Assembly: GCA_938003985.1 (NCBI GenBank)
Contig: CALKWZ010000028.1
Location: forward strand, 1 to 23,361
Length of the DNA: 23,361 nt
Direction: 5' to 3'
Source: an uncultured Verrucomicrobiota bacterium
Lineage (GTDB): Bacteria > Verrucomicrobiota > Kiritimatiellia > CAIQIC01 > Lenti-01
The notes under the pieces: model-generated
What the model saw: the letters and a program-made list of their open reading frames with translations, nothing else
Database searches by the model: none
What the model was told of the DNA's origin: nothing
Shown: one piece after another, positions 7,438-15,593 of the stretch
How positions within the stretch are numbered: position 1 is the first letter of the stretch
Layout: the number at the start of each line of letters is the position of its first letter
Position numbers and translations under genes: made by a program

Positions 7438-8628
7438 ATGGGCCTGAAAATCGATTTGGATCTGTGCACGGGCTGCGGGGCGTGTGTGGCGGTGTGTCCG
7501 TTCTGCGCGCTGGCGCAGCGGGCCGCGGACGGCAAGGTGGAAGTCAACGAGGCCTGCACGGCGTGCGGCGCGTGCGTGGACGTCTGTCCGGTGGGCGCGC
7601 TTTCGATGGAAGTGGCGGAAAAGAAGGCCGATGCCGCGGCGCTGGACGCGTTCCGCGGGCTGTGGGTGTTCGCGGAACAGCGCGGCGGCAAGGTCCAGGA
7701 AGTGGCCTTCGAACTGCTGGGCGAGGGCCGCGTGCTGGCGGACAAGCTCGGCGTCGAACTGGGCGCCGTCCTGCTGGGGCACCAAGTGCAAGACTGCGCG
7801 GCGACGCTGTTCGAACACGGCGCGGACAAGGTCTACGTGGTGGACCATCCGGCGCTGGCGGCCTACACGGCCGAACCGTATTCCGAGGCCATGAGCGCCT
7901 TGATCCGGAAATACAAGCCCGAGGTGGTGCTGGCCGGCGCGACGAGCATGGGCCGGGGCTTCATCGCCCGCGTGGCGATCCAGGTGAACGCCGGCCTGAC
8001 GGCGGACTGCACCGAACTGGGCGTGGACGTGGACCAGCGCCTGCTGCTGCAGACGCGGCCGGCGTTCGGCGGCAACATCATGGCCTGCATCGTCTGCCCG
8101 GACCACCGGCCGCAGATGGCGACCGTGCGCCCGAAGGTCTTCAAGCAGCCGGCGCCGACGGCGGGCCGGACCGGCCAGCTGGTCGCGGAGAAGCTGGACC
8201 TGAAGGATCCGGTCGTGAAGGTCCTCGAAACCGTCAACGCCATGCAGAACGAAGTGAACGTGGCCGGCGCGGAATTCATCGTGACGGGCGGCCGCGGGGT
8301 GGGCGGGCCCGAAAACTTCAAGCTGCTGGCCGAACTGGCGGAGGCCTTGGGCGGGGCGGCGATCGGTGCCAGCCGGGCGGCGGTGGATGCGGGCTGGATT
8401 TCCAGCTTCCACCAGGTGGGCCAGACGGGCAAGACGGTCCGGCCCAAGATCTATATCGCCTGCGGCGTGTCCGGCCAGATCCAGCATCTGGTGGGCATGA
8501 ACAGCAGCGACACGATCATCGCCATCAACAAGGATCCGGACGCCCCCATTTTCGGGGTGGCCGACGTCGGCATCGTGGGCGACCTCTTCCAGGTGGTCCC
8601 GGAGCTGATCCAGGCCCTGAAAAAGTAG
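7438..8628 (+). CDS. etfA: Electron transfer flavoprotein alpha subunit with N-terminal 2[4Fe-4S] ferredoxin domain
   Basis: Residues 1 to about 60 form a dicluster ferredoxin domain: C10-x2-C13-x2-C16-x3-C20-P and C40-x2-C43-x2-C46-x3-C50-P. The rest (to residue 396) is a standard EtfA, with VVLAGATSMGRGFIARVA, the TRPAFGGNIMA segment and the C-terminal FAD domain (TGGRGVGGPENF, GQTGKTVRPKIYIACGVSGQIQH, INKDPDAPIF). EtfA with this domain is known from anaerobes, such as CarE of the Acetobacterium woodii caffeyl-CoA reductase complex, where ETF takes part in flavin-based electron bifurcation with ferredoxin. Here it suggests the dehydrogenase/ETF complex couples acyl-CoA chemistry to ferredoxin; this is inference. 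AAGGAG seven bases or so before ATG 7438 is the SD. Confidence 0.94.
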   Translation: MGLKIDLDLCTGCGACVAVCPFCALAQRAADGKVEVNEACTACGACVDVCPVGALSMEVAEKKADAAALDAFRGLWVFAEQRGGKVQEVAFELLGEGRVLADKLGVELGAVLLGHQVQDCAATLFEHGADKVYVVDHPALAAYTAEPYSEAMSALIRKYKPEVVLAGATSMGRGFIARVAIQVNAGLTADCTELGVDVDQRLLLQTRPAFGGNIMACIVCPDHRPQMATVRPKVFKQPAPTAGRTGQLVAEKLDLKDPVVKVLETVNAMQNEVNVAGAEFIVTGGRGVGGPENFKLLAELAEALGGAAIGASRAAVDAGWISSFHQVGQTGKTVRPKIYIACGVSGQIQHLVGMNSSDTIIAINKDPDAPIFGVADVGIVGDLFQVVPELIQALKK

Positions 8629-8677
8629 GGGGGGGCGGCCATTCGGGCGGGTTTCCGGCGATTTTTCTTCGTTGGGC

Positions 8678-8707
8678 TTGCCAGCGCAGGCATTTCCGTG
8701 GCAAAAT
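8678..8707 (+). promoter_or_regulatory. Promoter candidate for the exopolysaccharide block
   Basis: TTGCCA at 8678-8683 and CAAAAT at 8702-8707 are 18 bases apart, with TGG directly before the -10 as an extended element. The leader to ATG 8758 would be about 45 bases and contains the SD CGGAG. No clear terminator separates it from etfA. Confidence 0.4.
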
Positions 8708-8757
8708 GCTTGTCCATATTTGGAGGCAGGCAACACTTCCACAACCGGAGAACACCG

Positions 8758-9105
8758 ATGATGCGAACGGCGAGCAGGATATTGGCGGGATTGACGTTGG
8801 TTTTGGGGCTGGGCGCGTGCGCGAACTGGAACGTCGACGTGGGCCGGCTGCAGCTGGGCATGGAACCGGAAGCGGTGCGGGAAGCCATCGGCAAGCCGTT
8901 CCAAATCCGCGCCTCCAAGCTCTACGAGGGCGAAGAATTTTCCGAAGTCTGGGAATACCTCCCGCCGGCGTTCACCTGGACTCCGAAGACCTACTGGGTG
9001 TATTTCGAGAACGGCAAGGTCGTGCAGTGGGGCGAGCCGGGCGATTTCTCGGGTTCCACGGCCGCCGCGGTCAAGGAATACAATCCCAACAAGAGCATCC
9101 GGTAA
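8758..9105 (+). CDS. BamE/SmpA-like outer-membrane lipoprotein
   Basis: The 115-residue product has a short Arg-containing N-terminus, a hydrophobic stretch and a lipobox-like LGAC, so Cys after the signal peptide is probably lipidated. The mature part shows the small BamE/OmlA-type pattern LQLGMEPEAVREAIGKP followed by Tyr/Trp-rich strands (EVWEYLPP, TYWVYFENGKVVQW). Proteins of this fold sit at the periplasmic face of the outer membrane. I chose ATG 8758 because GGAG (8747-8750) is seven bases before it; ATG 8761 is also possible. The frame extends upstream to 8698 but that region holds the promoter candidate. Position directly before an OM barrel and a Wza-like exporter suggests a role in envelope or polysaccharide export. 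It is not necessarily a true BamE. Confidence 0.75.
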   Translation: MMRTASRILAGLTLVLGLGACANWNVDVGRLQLGMEPEAVREAIGKPFQIRASKLYEGEEFSEVWEYLPPAFTWTPKTYWVYFENGKVVQWGEPGDFSGSTAAAVKEYNPNKSIR

Positions 9106-9118
9106 GACGTTCGCGACG

Positions 9119-9135
9119 CGCGGCCCCGGGCCGCG
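9119..9135 (+). other. Perfect GC hairpin between the lipoprotein and OM-barrel genes
   Basis: CGCGGCC, loop CCG, GGCCGCG form a 7-bp stem 13 bases after the lipoprotein stop and 12 bases before ATG 9148. There is no U-tract and no recognisable SD between the hairpin and the next start. It may act as an mRNA processing or attenuation element. Confidence 0.35.
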
Positions 9136-9147
9136 GCGACGGCCTGC

Positions 9148-10584
9148 ATGCGCGAGTTGACCCAAACTGCCGGGATGTGGCAACCCCCGACCGGGAAAAC
9201 CCATCGGTTTCCCTTGGCCGGGGGTCGGCTTTGGGCCGGCGGGCTGTGCGCCGCCGCGCTGTGGCTGGCGCTGGCGCAGGCCGCGTCGGCGCAGACCTTC
9301 CGGCTGGCCGGGGTGGACTACACCCTGACGGCCGCATTGGAGCTGGGCTACGACAGCAACGTGGACGACGTGTATCCGGAAGAGGAAGATCCGGGCCGCC
9401 AAAAGGGCGATTTCTACTGGATGCCGAGCCTTTCGCTCCAATCCCAATCCGTCCCGCTGCAGCCCCGCACGACCTGGAATCTCGGCGCGCACGTCGCCTA
9501 TGAAGACTATTTCGTGCGGAACGACTTGGACACGGAACTCTACGATCTCGTGCTCAATTTCCAGACCGTGCACCCGCGGCTGACGCTGGGCGGCATGGGC
9601 GCCGTCAAGAACGAAGTCGAAGGCATCGAGGACCAGTACGTGCCGGGGCAGGCCAGCCGGGATCCGGTGCTGACCACCGAAGGGAACGTCTTCGCCAACT
9701 GGAACTACCGCAAGCTCCGGCTCGAGGCCCAGGCGGAGTATTCCGAGGAACTGCACGAGAAGGAAGAATACCAGGCGGGCGACCAGGAAGAGATCACCTT
9801 GGAAGCGGGCGCCTATTGGGACGCGTTTACCTGGGGCAGTCTGTTCTACAAGTGGGAAAAGACCGTCACGACCTTGCTGCAAACGGAAGAGGAAACCGAC
9901 GAAACCGTCCACACGTTCGGCGTCGACGGCGCGATTCCGCTGAACATTCTGCGGCGGCCGAGAATCACCTACGCCTTCGGTTTCTCCTACGAGGACGAGC
10001 AGACCGACGCGACGGAGGAAGAAGACGAGCCCACGTGGGAGCCGACCCATACGATCACGGTCATGGACGAGTACCAGTTTTCCAAGAGCGTCCAGTTGTC
10101 CTACGTCGCCACGTGGGAAGACAAGTGGGAGGACGACTCGCCCTCGTTCTACCTGCCGGGGGAGAAGCGGGGCGAGGAAGAGGACGAGGTCACGTTCGAG
10201 TACAACGTGAAGCTGAACCAGAAGCTGGGGCCGCGGGCGGAACACACGCTCACCTTTTCCCAGGAACCCGAAGCGACGTTCGGCGCCACCACGGAAACCG
10301 AATCGACCACCTTCGGCTACGATTTCGTGCTGCGGGACCTGCTGGTGTACGGGCTCACTTTCCATGCCGCGGCGGAGTACGAGCTGGAAACCCCGTTGGG
10401 GGATGAAGACGCCGAAACGGAAAAGACCACGACGCTGAAGGCCGGATTGACCCATTCCCGGCAGTTGACCCGGCGCTTGTCCCGGACTTTGGCGTATGAA
10501 TACACGTGGGAGAATTCCAACTTCCACGACGAGGGCGCCAACGAAAAGCATCTGGCGACCTATTCGTTCAGCTACGCCTTCTAG
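9148..10584 (+). CDS. Outer-membrane beta-barrel protein of an exopolysaccharide locus
   Basis: The 478-residue product has a signal peptide (hydrophobic stretch around 30-46, likely cut after ASA at 46-48) and then alternating amphipathic strands with many aromatic residues, for example LTAALELGYDSNVDD near the mature start. It ends YSFSYAF, a typical C-terminal Phe signal for BAM-mediated insertion. Many turns and loops are strongly acidic (PEEEDPG, TEEEDEP, GEEEDEV). The length and the opening GYDSN-type strand recall barrels found with EPS or PEP-CTERM/EpsH-type loci, where they probably form the export channel or anchor. ATG 9148 gives a long n-region; ATG 9175 (residue 10) is a plausible alternative. 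Neither has an SD, so the exact start is unsure. Confidence 0.75.
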   Translation: MRELTQTAGMWQPPTGKTHRFPLAGGRLWAGGLCAAALWLALAQAASAQTFRLAGVDYTLTAALELGYDSNVDDVYPEEEDPGRQKGDFYWMPSLSLQSQSVPLQPRTTWNLGAHVAYEDYFVRNDLDTELYDLVLNFQTVHPRLTLGGMGAVKNEVEGIEDQYVPGQASRDPVLTTEGNVFANWNYRKLRLEAQAEYSEELHEKEEYQAGDQEEITLEAGAYWDAFTWGSLFYKWEKTVTTLLQTEEETDETVHTFGVDGAIPLNILRRPRITYAFGFSYEDEQTDATEEEDEPTWEPTHTITVMDEYQFSKSVQLSYVATWEDKWEDDSPSFYLPGEKRGEEEDEVTFEYNVKLNQKLGPRAEHTLTFSQEPEATFGATTETESTTFGYDFVLRDLLVYGLTFHAAAEYELETPLGDEDAETEKTTTLKAGLTHSRQLTRRLSRTLAYEYTWENSNFHDEGANEKHLATYSFSYAF

Positions 10585-10624
10585 CCGGTCCGGCGGGGCG
10601 GGGCATTTCAGTTCAAATCCACCA

Positions 10625-10653
10625 TTGTCTTGCCGAGGGATGTCGGGTAGATT
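10625..10653 (+). promoter_or_regulatory. Promoter candidate abutting the Wza-like start codon
   Basis: TTGTCT at 10625-10630 and TAGATT at 10648-10653 are 17 bases apart. Only six bases separate the -10 from ATG 10660, so transcription would begin at or next to the start codon, giving a leaderless mRNA. No SD is visible before this ATG. Confidence 0.4.
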
Positions 10654-10659
10654 GCCCGC

Positions 10660-11850
10660 ATGAATGTCGGCAAGTTTTCATGGGCGGCGGTGGGGCGCTG
10701 GACGGCGGTTTTCGCGGTGGTTTCCGGCTGGATCGGCTCGGCGGCCGGCCAAGCGCCGACCCGCTTGGATCCGGCCGCGCGCCGCATCCTGGCCGGCGAC
10801 CGGCTGAACATTTCCGTCCGCGAACAGCCGGACATGAACAAGACCTACGCGGTGGCCGGCGACGGCTCCATCGACTTCGCTTTCGCCGGCCGGGTGGTGA
10901 TCGCCGAACTCACGTCCGACGAGGCGGCGCGCAAGCTGGAATCCGTGCTGGAGGAGAAGTACTTCAAGGACGCGAACGTCGCCATTTCCATCGCGAATTT
11001 CGTCGAAGGCGACGTGCTGGTGACGGGCGCCGTGCGGAGTCCCGGCAGCTTGCCGTTCCGCGGGGATTCGATCCTGACGCTGGTGGAGGCCATTTCGCGC
11101 AGCGGCGGGCTGGTCGACGGCGCGGCGGGCGACCGGGTGCGCATCTTGCGCTGGACGCCCGGGGGCAGCATGGAGCGGCAAAGCATCGAGGTCGACGTCC
11201 AGGGCATGCTGGACACGATGGATTTTTCCAAAGACCAGTATCTGCGGCCCCGCGACATCATCATCGTGCCGTCGCGCGGAGCGGAAGAGGGCCGCAACGA
11301 GTTTCTCGCCCTGGGCGAAGTCCGTTCGCCCGGCTTCCATCCCTATTCCGAGGGCCTGGACGTCGTCAAGACGGTCACGTTGGTCGGCGGCCTCGGCGAA
11401 TTCGCGGATTGGAGCGGGGCGCGCATCCTGCGGCCCAAGCCCAGCGGCGAATACGCCATCGTGCCGCTGGATCTGAGCCGCCTGTTCAGCGCGGCCGACA
11501 TGGCCATGAACCTCCCGTTGCAGAAGGGCGACATCTTCTTCGTGCCGTCCGTCCGCAATCTGGTGCGCGCCCAGGTCTATCTGCTGGGCGAGGTGAATCG
11601 CCCGGGCGCGGTTTCGCTTTCGGCCGGCCCCGGCGCGACCGTGGCCCGGTTGATCCTGGATCAGGGCGGCGCGACCCCGTTCGCCAATCTGGGCAAAGTC
11701 CAGATCCAGCGGACGGCGCCGGACGGCAGCAAGAAAGCTTTGGTGGTCGACGTGGGCCGGATCCTGAAGGAGGGCTCGTTCGAAGAGGACGTGCCCCTGC
11801 AGGAGGGCGACGTGGTGATCGTCCCGGAGAAAGGACTATTGGGGCTTTGA
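10660..11850 (+). CDS. Wza-like polysaccharide export protein
   Basis: The 396-residue product has a signal peptide probably cut after AAG (28-30), a polysaccharide export domain at about 41-115 (LAGDRLNISVREQPDMN, GDGSIDFAFAGRVVI) and three SLBB-type repeats. These start near VTGAVRSPGSLPF, ALGEVRSPGFHPY and LLGEVNRPGAVSL. Wza-type proteins form the periplasmic and outer-membrane conduit for capsule or EPS and contact the Wzc-type kinase. That kinase is encoded one base downstream. Unlike E. coli Wza there is no lipobox Cys at the cleavage site, so it is predicted to be non-lipidated. Outer-membrane passage may rely on the upstream beta-barrel; this is inference. Confidence 0.9.
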   Translation: MNVGKFSWAAVGRWTAVFAVVSGWIGSAAGQAPTRLDPAARRILAGDRLNISVREQPDMNKTYAVAGDGSIDFAFAGRVVIAELTSDEAARKLESVLEEKYFKDANVAISIANFVEGDVLVTGAVRSPGSLPFRGDSILTLVEAISRSGGLVDGAAGDRVRILRWTPGGSMERQSIEVDVQGMLDTMDFSKDQYLRPRDIIIVPSRGAEEGRNEFLALGEVRSPGFHPYSEGLDVVKTVTLVGGLGEFADWSGARILRPKPSGEYAIVPLDLSRLFSAADMAMNLPLQKGDIFFVPSVRNLVRAQVYLLGEVNRPGAVSLSAGPGATVARLILDQGGATPFANLGKVQIQRTAPDGSKKALVVDVGRILKEGSFEEDVPLQEGDVVIVPEKGLLGL

Positions 11851-11851
11851 C

Positions 11852-14080
11852 ATGCGCGAGATGATCCAACGACCGGAATCGAACGACGCTCCCCGGGGAC
11901 TGGACCCGGAGAGCGCGCTGGGCGCCGCCAAGAGCGTGGACGTCCGCAAGTATTTCTACATGATCGCCAAGCGGCTGTGGCTGCTGCTGCTGTGCTTCAT
12001 GACCTCCATCGTGATCATGCTGGTCATGATGGCGCGCCAGGTGCCGGAATACCAGGCGACGGCCAAGATGCAGCTGACGCGGTCCGTCGGCATTCCCTCC
12101 AACCTCCAGCAGCGGGACGTCGAGGCGATCCTCGGCGATTACACCGAAACCCAGTGCAACGTGATCCGCAGCCGCGAGGTGATCCAGCGGGCCCGGGACA
12201 AACTGGGCCTGACGCCCCAGGAATTCGGCGAGAAGTTCCGCAGCATGGCCGTTTTTCCCGTCTGGCAAACCGCCATCTTGGCCATCAACGTCAATGGATT
12301 GGATCCGACTTTTTGCGCGAACTATGCCAACGCCATTGCGGATGCCTACGTGGAATACAAGGCGGCCGAACGCAGCGGCAGTTCGCAGAACACCGTGGAC
12401 AATCTCTCGCGCCAGGCCGGCGACCTGGCGGACAAGATCGCGAAAATGGAAGAGGATCTGCTGACCTTCGTGCGCCAGAACAGCGTGGTGGGCATCCGGG
12501 AGCGCGGCAACGTGGCGGCGAACCTGCTGGCCGGCTTGTCCAAGCAGTCCGCCGAATACCGGACGCAACGCATGTTGCTGGAAGCCCAGCAGCCCCTGTT
12601 GACGCAGGCGCCGGACGAAGTCGTGCTGGCCACGCTGGAATACGGATTGCCGGCGCCCGCGCCGGTCGCGGCCGCCGGCGGCGTCCGCGGCGAGGAATCG
12701 GCGTCCGCCGAAGCGGAAAGCCTGCTCGAGCACGGGGTCGTCGCGCCGCCGCACTGGGATTCCCTCAAGCGCGAAAACGCGTTTCTCGAGGCCCAGCTGC
12801 TCGCCTACCGCAAGAAGTACAAGGACGAGCATCCCCTGATCCAGGAAACCCAGCAGAAGCTGCGGCAGAACGAAGACGCGCTCAAGGTCGAAATCCAATT
12901 CGCGCTCAAGCAGTACTATTCCCAGCTGGAAGCCCTGAACATCAAGGAAAAGGCGGCCCGCCAAGTGGAGCAGGAGTGGGAAGAGCAGGCGCTGGACATC
13001 GACCGCAAGCAAAAGGAATACGAGGGCCTTCAGCGCAATCTGACCCGGTTGCAGGGCCTCTATGATTTGATCTTCAACCGCCTGCAGGAAATCGACATTT
13101 CCGCCGGCATCCAGACGGAGTCCGTCCGGATCCTGGAACGGGCCATCGCCCCGGGCAGTCCGCTGAAGCCGCGCAACCTGCAAAGCCTGTTCCTGGCGGC
13201 GCTGATCGGGCTGGCGATCGGCATCGGCTTGATTTTCGCCTTGGAATTCATGGACGATTCCATCCGGTTCCCGGAAGAAGTCGTGCGCAGCCTGGGCACG
13301 CCGTTCCTCGGGCTGGTGCCGACGGCGCATTGGAAGCAGGCGGACGACGCGTCCTACTGGCTGGGCAACGTGGATCCCTCCAGCGGCTTCGCCGAGGCCT
13401 ATCGCAACATCCGCTCCGCCTTGCTCCTGAATCCGTCCGGCAAGCCGTTCCGGACCTTGGCCGTCATTTCGGCGGTGCCCAAGGAAGGCAAGACGACGAC
13501 CAGCGCCAACCTGGCCACCAGTTTCGCGCAGACGGGCCACAAGGTGCTGCTGGTGGATGCCGACCTGCACCGCGGCGGCGCCCACCGGTTCTTCGGCCTG
13601 CAGGCCGGCCGCGGCTTGACCGAAATCCTGACGGGCCGCGCGACGATGGACCAGGTCGTGCAGCACACGGCGCTGGAAGGACTCGACGTGATCGGCACCG
13701 GCGCGTTCCCGGAAAACCCCGCGGAACTGGTGCTGCGGCGCGAAATGAAGGAATTCATGGCGTTGGCCGCCGAGCGCTACGACCTGGTGGTCCTGGACGC
13801 GCCGCCGACCTTGGCGGTCTCGGAGTCCGCGGTGCTCGCCTCCTTGGTCGACGGCGTCCTGCTGGTCATCTGGGGCGGCCGGACTTCGCGCAAGCTCGTG
13901 GCGGCCTCGGTGCGCCAGCTGCTGGCGCGCGGCGCCAATCTCCTGGGCTTCGTGATCAACAACCTCGATCTGGCCCGCATGGGCACCTACGGGGCCTCCG
14001 GCTACTACCACTACTACGGCTACGACTACCGCTACGAGGAAGACGCGGGGCCGGGCACGGTCCCGCCGCCGGCGGGTTGA
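11852..14080 (+). CDS. Wzc-like chain-length determinant and tyrosine kinase (BY-kinase)
   Basis: The 742-residue inner-membrane protein starts one base after the Wza-like stop. It has a Wzz domain with a first membrane segment at about 40-63 (RLWLLLLCFMTSIVIMLVMM), a long periplasmic coiled-coil rich region, and a second membrane segment (LFLAALIGLAIGIGLIFALEF). The cytoplasmic kinase follows: Walker A with K547 (PKEGKTTT), Walker A' VDADL (D569, D571) and Walker B VVLDAPP (D649). The C-terminus has eight Tyr within about 20 residues (GTYGASGYYHYYGYDYRY), the usual autophosphorylation cluster. It controls polymer length and export together with the Wza-like protein. Fusion of membrane and kinase parts is the proteobacterial arrangement. 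No SD is seen, so translation is probably coupled. Confidence 0.93.
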   Translation: MREMIQRPESNDAPRGLDPESALGAAKSVDVRKYFYMIAKRLWLLLLCFMTSIVIMLVMMARQVPEYQATAKMQLTRSVGIPSNLQQRDVEAILGDYTETQCNVIRSREVIQRARDKLGLTPQEFGEKFRSMAVFPVWQTAILAINVNGLDPTFCANYANAIADAYVEYKAAERSGSSQNTVDNLSRQAGDLADKIAKMEEDLLTFVRQNSVVGIRERGNVAANLLAGLSKQSAEYRTQRMLLEAQQPLLTQAPDEVVLATLEYGLPAPAPVAAAGGVRGEESASAEAESLLEHGVVAPPHWDSLKRENAFLEAQLLAYRKKYKDEHPLIQETQQKLRQNEDALKVEIQFALKQYYSQLEALNIKEKAARQVEQEWEEQALDIDRKQKEYEGLQRNLTRLQGLYDLIFNRLQEIDISAGIQTESVRILERAIAPGSPLKPRNLQSLFLAALIGLAIGIGLIFALEFMDDSIRFPEEVVRSLGTPFLGLVPTAHWKQADDASYWLGNVDPSSGFAEAYRNIRSALLLNPSGKPFRTLAVISAVPKEGKTTTSANLATSFAQTGHKVLLVDADLHRGGAHRFFGLQAGRGLTEILTGRATMDQVVQHTALEGLDVIGTGAFPENPAELVLRREMKEFMALAAERYDLVVLDAPPTLAVSESAVLASLVDGVLLVIWGGRTSRKLVAASVRQLLARGANLLGFVINNLDLARMGTYGASGYYHYYGYDYRYEEDAGPGTVPPPAG

Positions 14081-14099
14081 GGCGCGGGAGCGACGCGGC

Positions 14100-15593
14100 A
14101 TGGTCGTCATTTTCCATCGCGGCATGCGGGTGTCCAGCCGCCACCTGTTCCTCACGCTCGGCGACTGGCTGATCATCGTGCTGGCCCAGCTGGGCGCGGT
14201 CTATCTCCGCCTGGGGTTCGAGGTCGGCCACGAATACCTGCTGGACAACTGGGGCTCGCTGATCGGGGCCGTGCTGATCTACGGCCTCGTGTTCTACGCC
14301 GGCGGCATGTACGAGCCGCCCACCCGCCGGCGCCGCGTGGATTTCGACTTCCTGCCGCTGATCGTGACCGCCATCGCCGCCGGCATCACGGGCCTCGTGC
14401 TCTACGCGCGGCCCCAGATGAACATCGGCCGCGGCATCTGGGCCATTTCCACCCTCCTGATCCTGGCCTTGGCCTACGGCTTGCGCCGGCTGTTCATGTC
14501 GCTGGTCCGGCGCGGGCTGTTCCTCAAGCGGGCGCTGCTGCTGTGCGACCATCCCGACCGCGCGGCGGACCTGCTGCGCCTGCTGAAGGACAACCCTTCC
14601 TCGCTCTACAGCGTCGCCGGCCTGGCGATCTGCGGCGCCGTGCCCGCCGCGGCCTACGTCGACGCGCCGCCCGTGCTGGGCAACGCCGACGACCTGGTCC
14701 GCCTGGCCGAAGCGCAGGACGTGTCCGCCCTGCTGCTGTCCGTGTCGCCCATGCGCAGCCACGAGCTGCTCTCGCGCCTGCGCCCGCTGCGCTACGCGGG
14801 CGTGGAAATCATGGACTACGTCTCCCTCTCGGAAGAGCTGGCGCAGGAAATCCCGCTCGCGCACATCAACGACGAATGGCTCATGACCGTCGCGCTGAAC
14901 AGTTCCGTGCTGCAGATCCGCAAGATCAAGCGCGCCACCGACCTCGTCGTGGCGGCGATCGGCCTCGTGTTCGGCGCGCCGCTGCTGCTGCTGTCGGCCC
15001 TGCTGATCAAGCTGACGTCGCCGGGGCCGGTCGTCTACCGCCAGACGCGCGTGGGCATGGACGGCAACCCCTACGTCCTCTACAAGCTGCGCTCCATGCG
15101 CACCGACGCCGAAGCCGCCGGCGCCGTCTGGGCCTGCAAACGGGATGCCCGCGTCACCCGCGTCGGCTACTACCTGCGCAAGTGGCGCCTCGACGAAATC
15201 CCGCAGCTCTTCAACGTGCTGAAAGGGGAGATGAGCCTCGTCGGCCCCCGGCCCGAGCGCCCCGAATTCACCGAGAAGCTCGCCGCCTTCATCCCGTTCT
15301 ACGACGAGCGCCACCTCGTGCAGCCCGGCCTGACCGGCTGGGCCCAGGTCCGCTATCCCTACGCCGCCAGCTTCGAAGCCGCCGCCCGCAAGCTCCAGTT
15401 CGACCTCTACTACATCAAGAACATGAGCTTCCTGCTGGACGTCTCGATCCTGCTGCGCACCTTCAAGACGATCCTGGTCGGCCTGCGCCACGAAGACGAC
15501 AGCTTCCTGCCGCAAGCCGACAAGCTCGAGGAGCTGCTGGCCGCCGCGGACGCGCCGGAATCGGCTTCCCAACCCCACGGAGGAACCCCATGA
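14100..15593 (+). CDS. Polyprenyl-phosphate sugar-1-phosphate transferase (WbaP/EpsB_2-type initiating enzyme)
   Basis: The 497-residue enzyme has four predicted N-terminal membrane segments within about residues 15-140, a soluble Rossmann-like middle region, and a C-terminal bacterial sugar transferase domain from about 275. That domain includes KRATDLVVAAIGLV (K277), a reentrant or membrane helix, YRQTRVGMDG, YKLRSMRTDAE, RKWRLDEIPQLFNVLKGEMS with the catalytic D365-E366 pair, SLVGPRPERPEF and QPGLTGWAQV. It transfers a sugar-1-phosphate to undecaprenyl phosphate to begin a repeat unit. The ending (VRYPYAASFEAAARKLQFDLYYIKN, shown here in part: KLQFDLYYIKNMSF) resembles the PEP-CTERM/XrtA-associated subfamily as I recall it. 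Its TGA overlaps the next ATG (ATGA, 15590-15593). Confidence 0.92.
   Translation: MVVIFHRGMRVSSRHLFLTLGDWLIIVLAQLGAVYLRLGFEVGHEYLLDNWGSLIGAVLIYGLVFYAGGMYEPPTRRRRVDFDFLPLIVTAIAAGITGLVLYARPQMNIGRGIWAISTLLILALAYGLRRLFMSLVRRGLFLKRALLLCDHPDRAADLLRLLKDNPSSLYSVAGLAICGAVPAAAYVDAPPVLGNADDLVRLAEAQDVSALLLSVSPMRSHELLSRLRPLRYAGVEIMDYVSLSEELAQEIPLAHINDEWLMTVALNSSVLQIRKIKRATDLVVAAIGLVFGAPLLLLSALLIKLTSPGPVVYRQTRVGMDGNPYVLYKLRSMRTDAEAAGAVWACKRDARVTRVGYYLRKWRLDEIPQLFNVLKGEMSLVGPRPERPEFTEKLAAFIPFYDERHLVQPGLTGWAQVRYPYAASFEAAARKLQFDLYYIKNMSFLLDVSILLRTFKTILVGLRHEDDSFLPQADKLEELLAAADAPESASQPHGGTP

Noticed and set aside
7126..10551. Very long antisense open frame (over 1100 codons)
   Set aside because: It runs antisense through etfB, etfA, the lipoprotein and the OM barrel, shows no recognisable domain and is low-complexity in Arg/His/Gly; it is a shadow of GC-rich coding DNA.
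11486..14176. Long antisense open frame opposite the Wzc-like gene
   Set aside because: Same reasoning: the + strand encodes a complete BY-kinase with all motifs, and the antisense product is Arg/Gln/His-rich without motifs.
14543..15589. Extended N-terminus of the FAD subunit within the sugar transferase gene
   Set aside because: Arg/Ala/Pro-rich shadow of the transferase frame; ATG 15590 has an SD and the expected family start.
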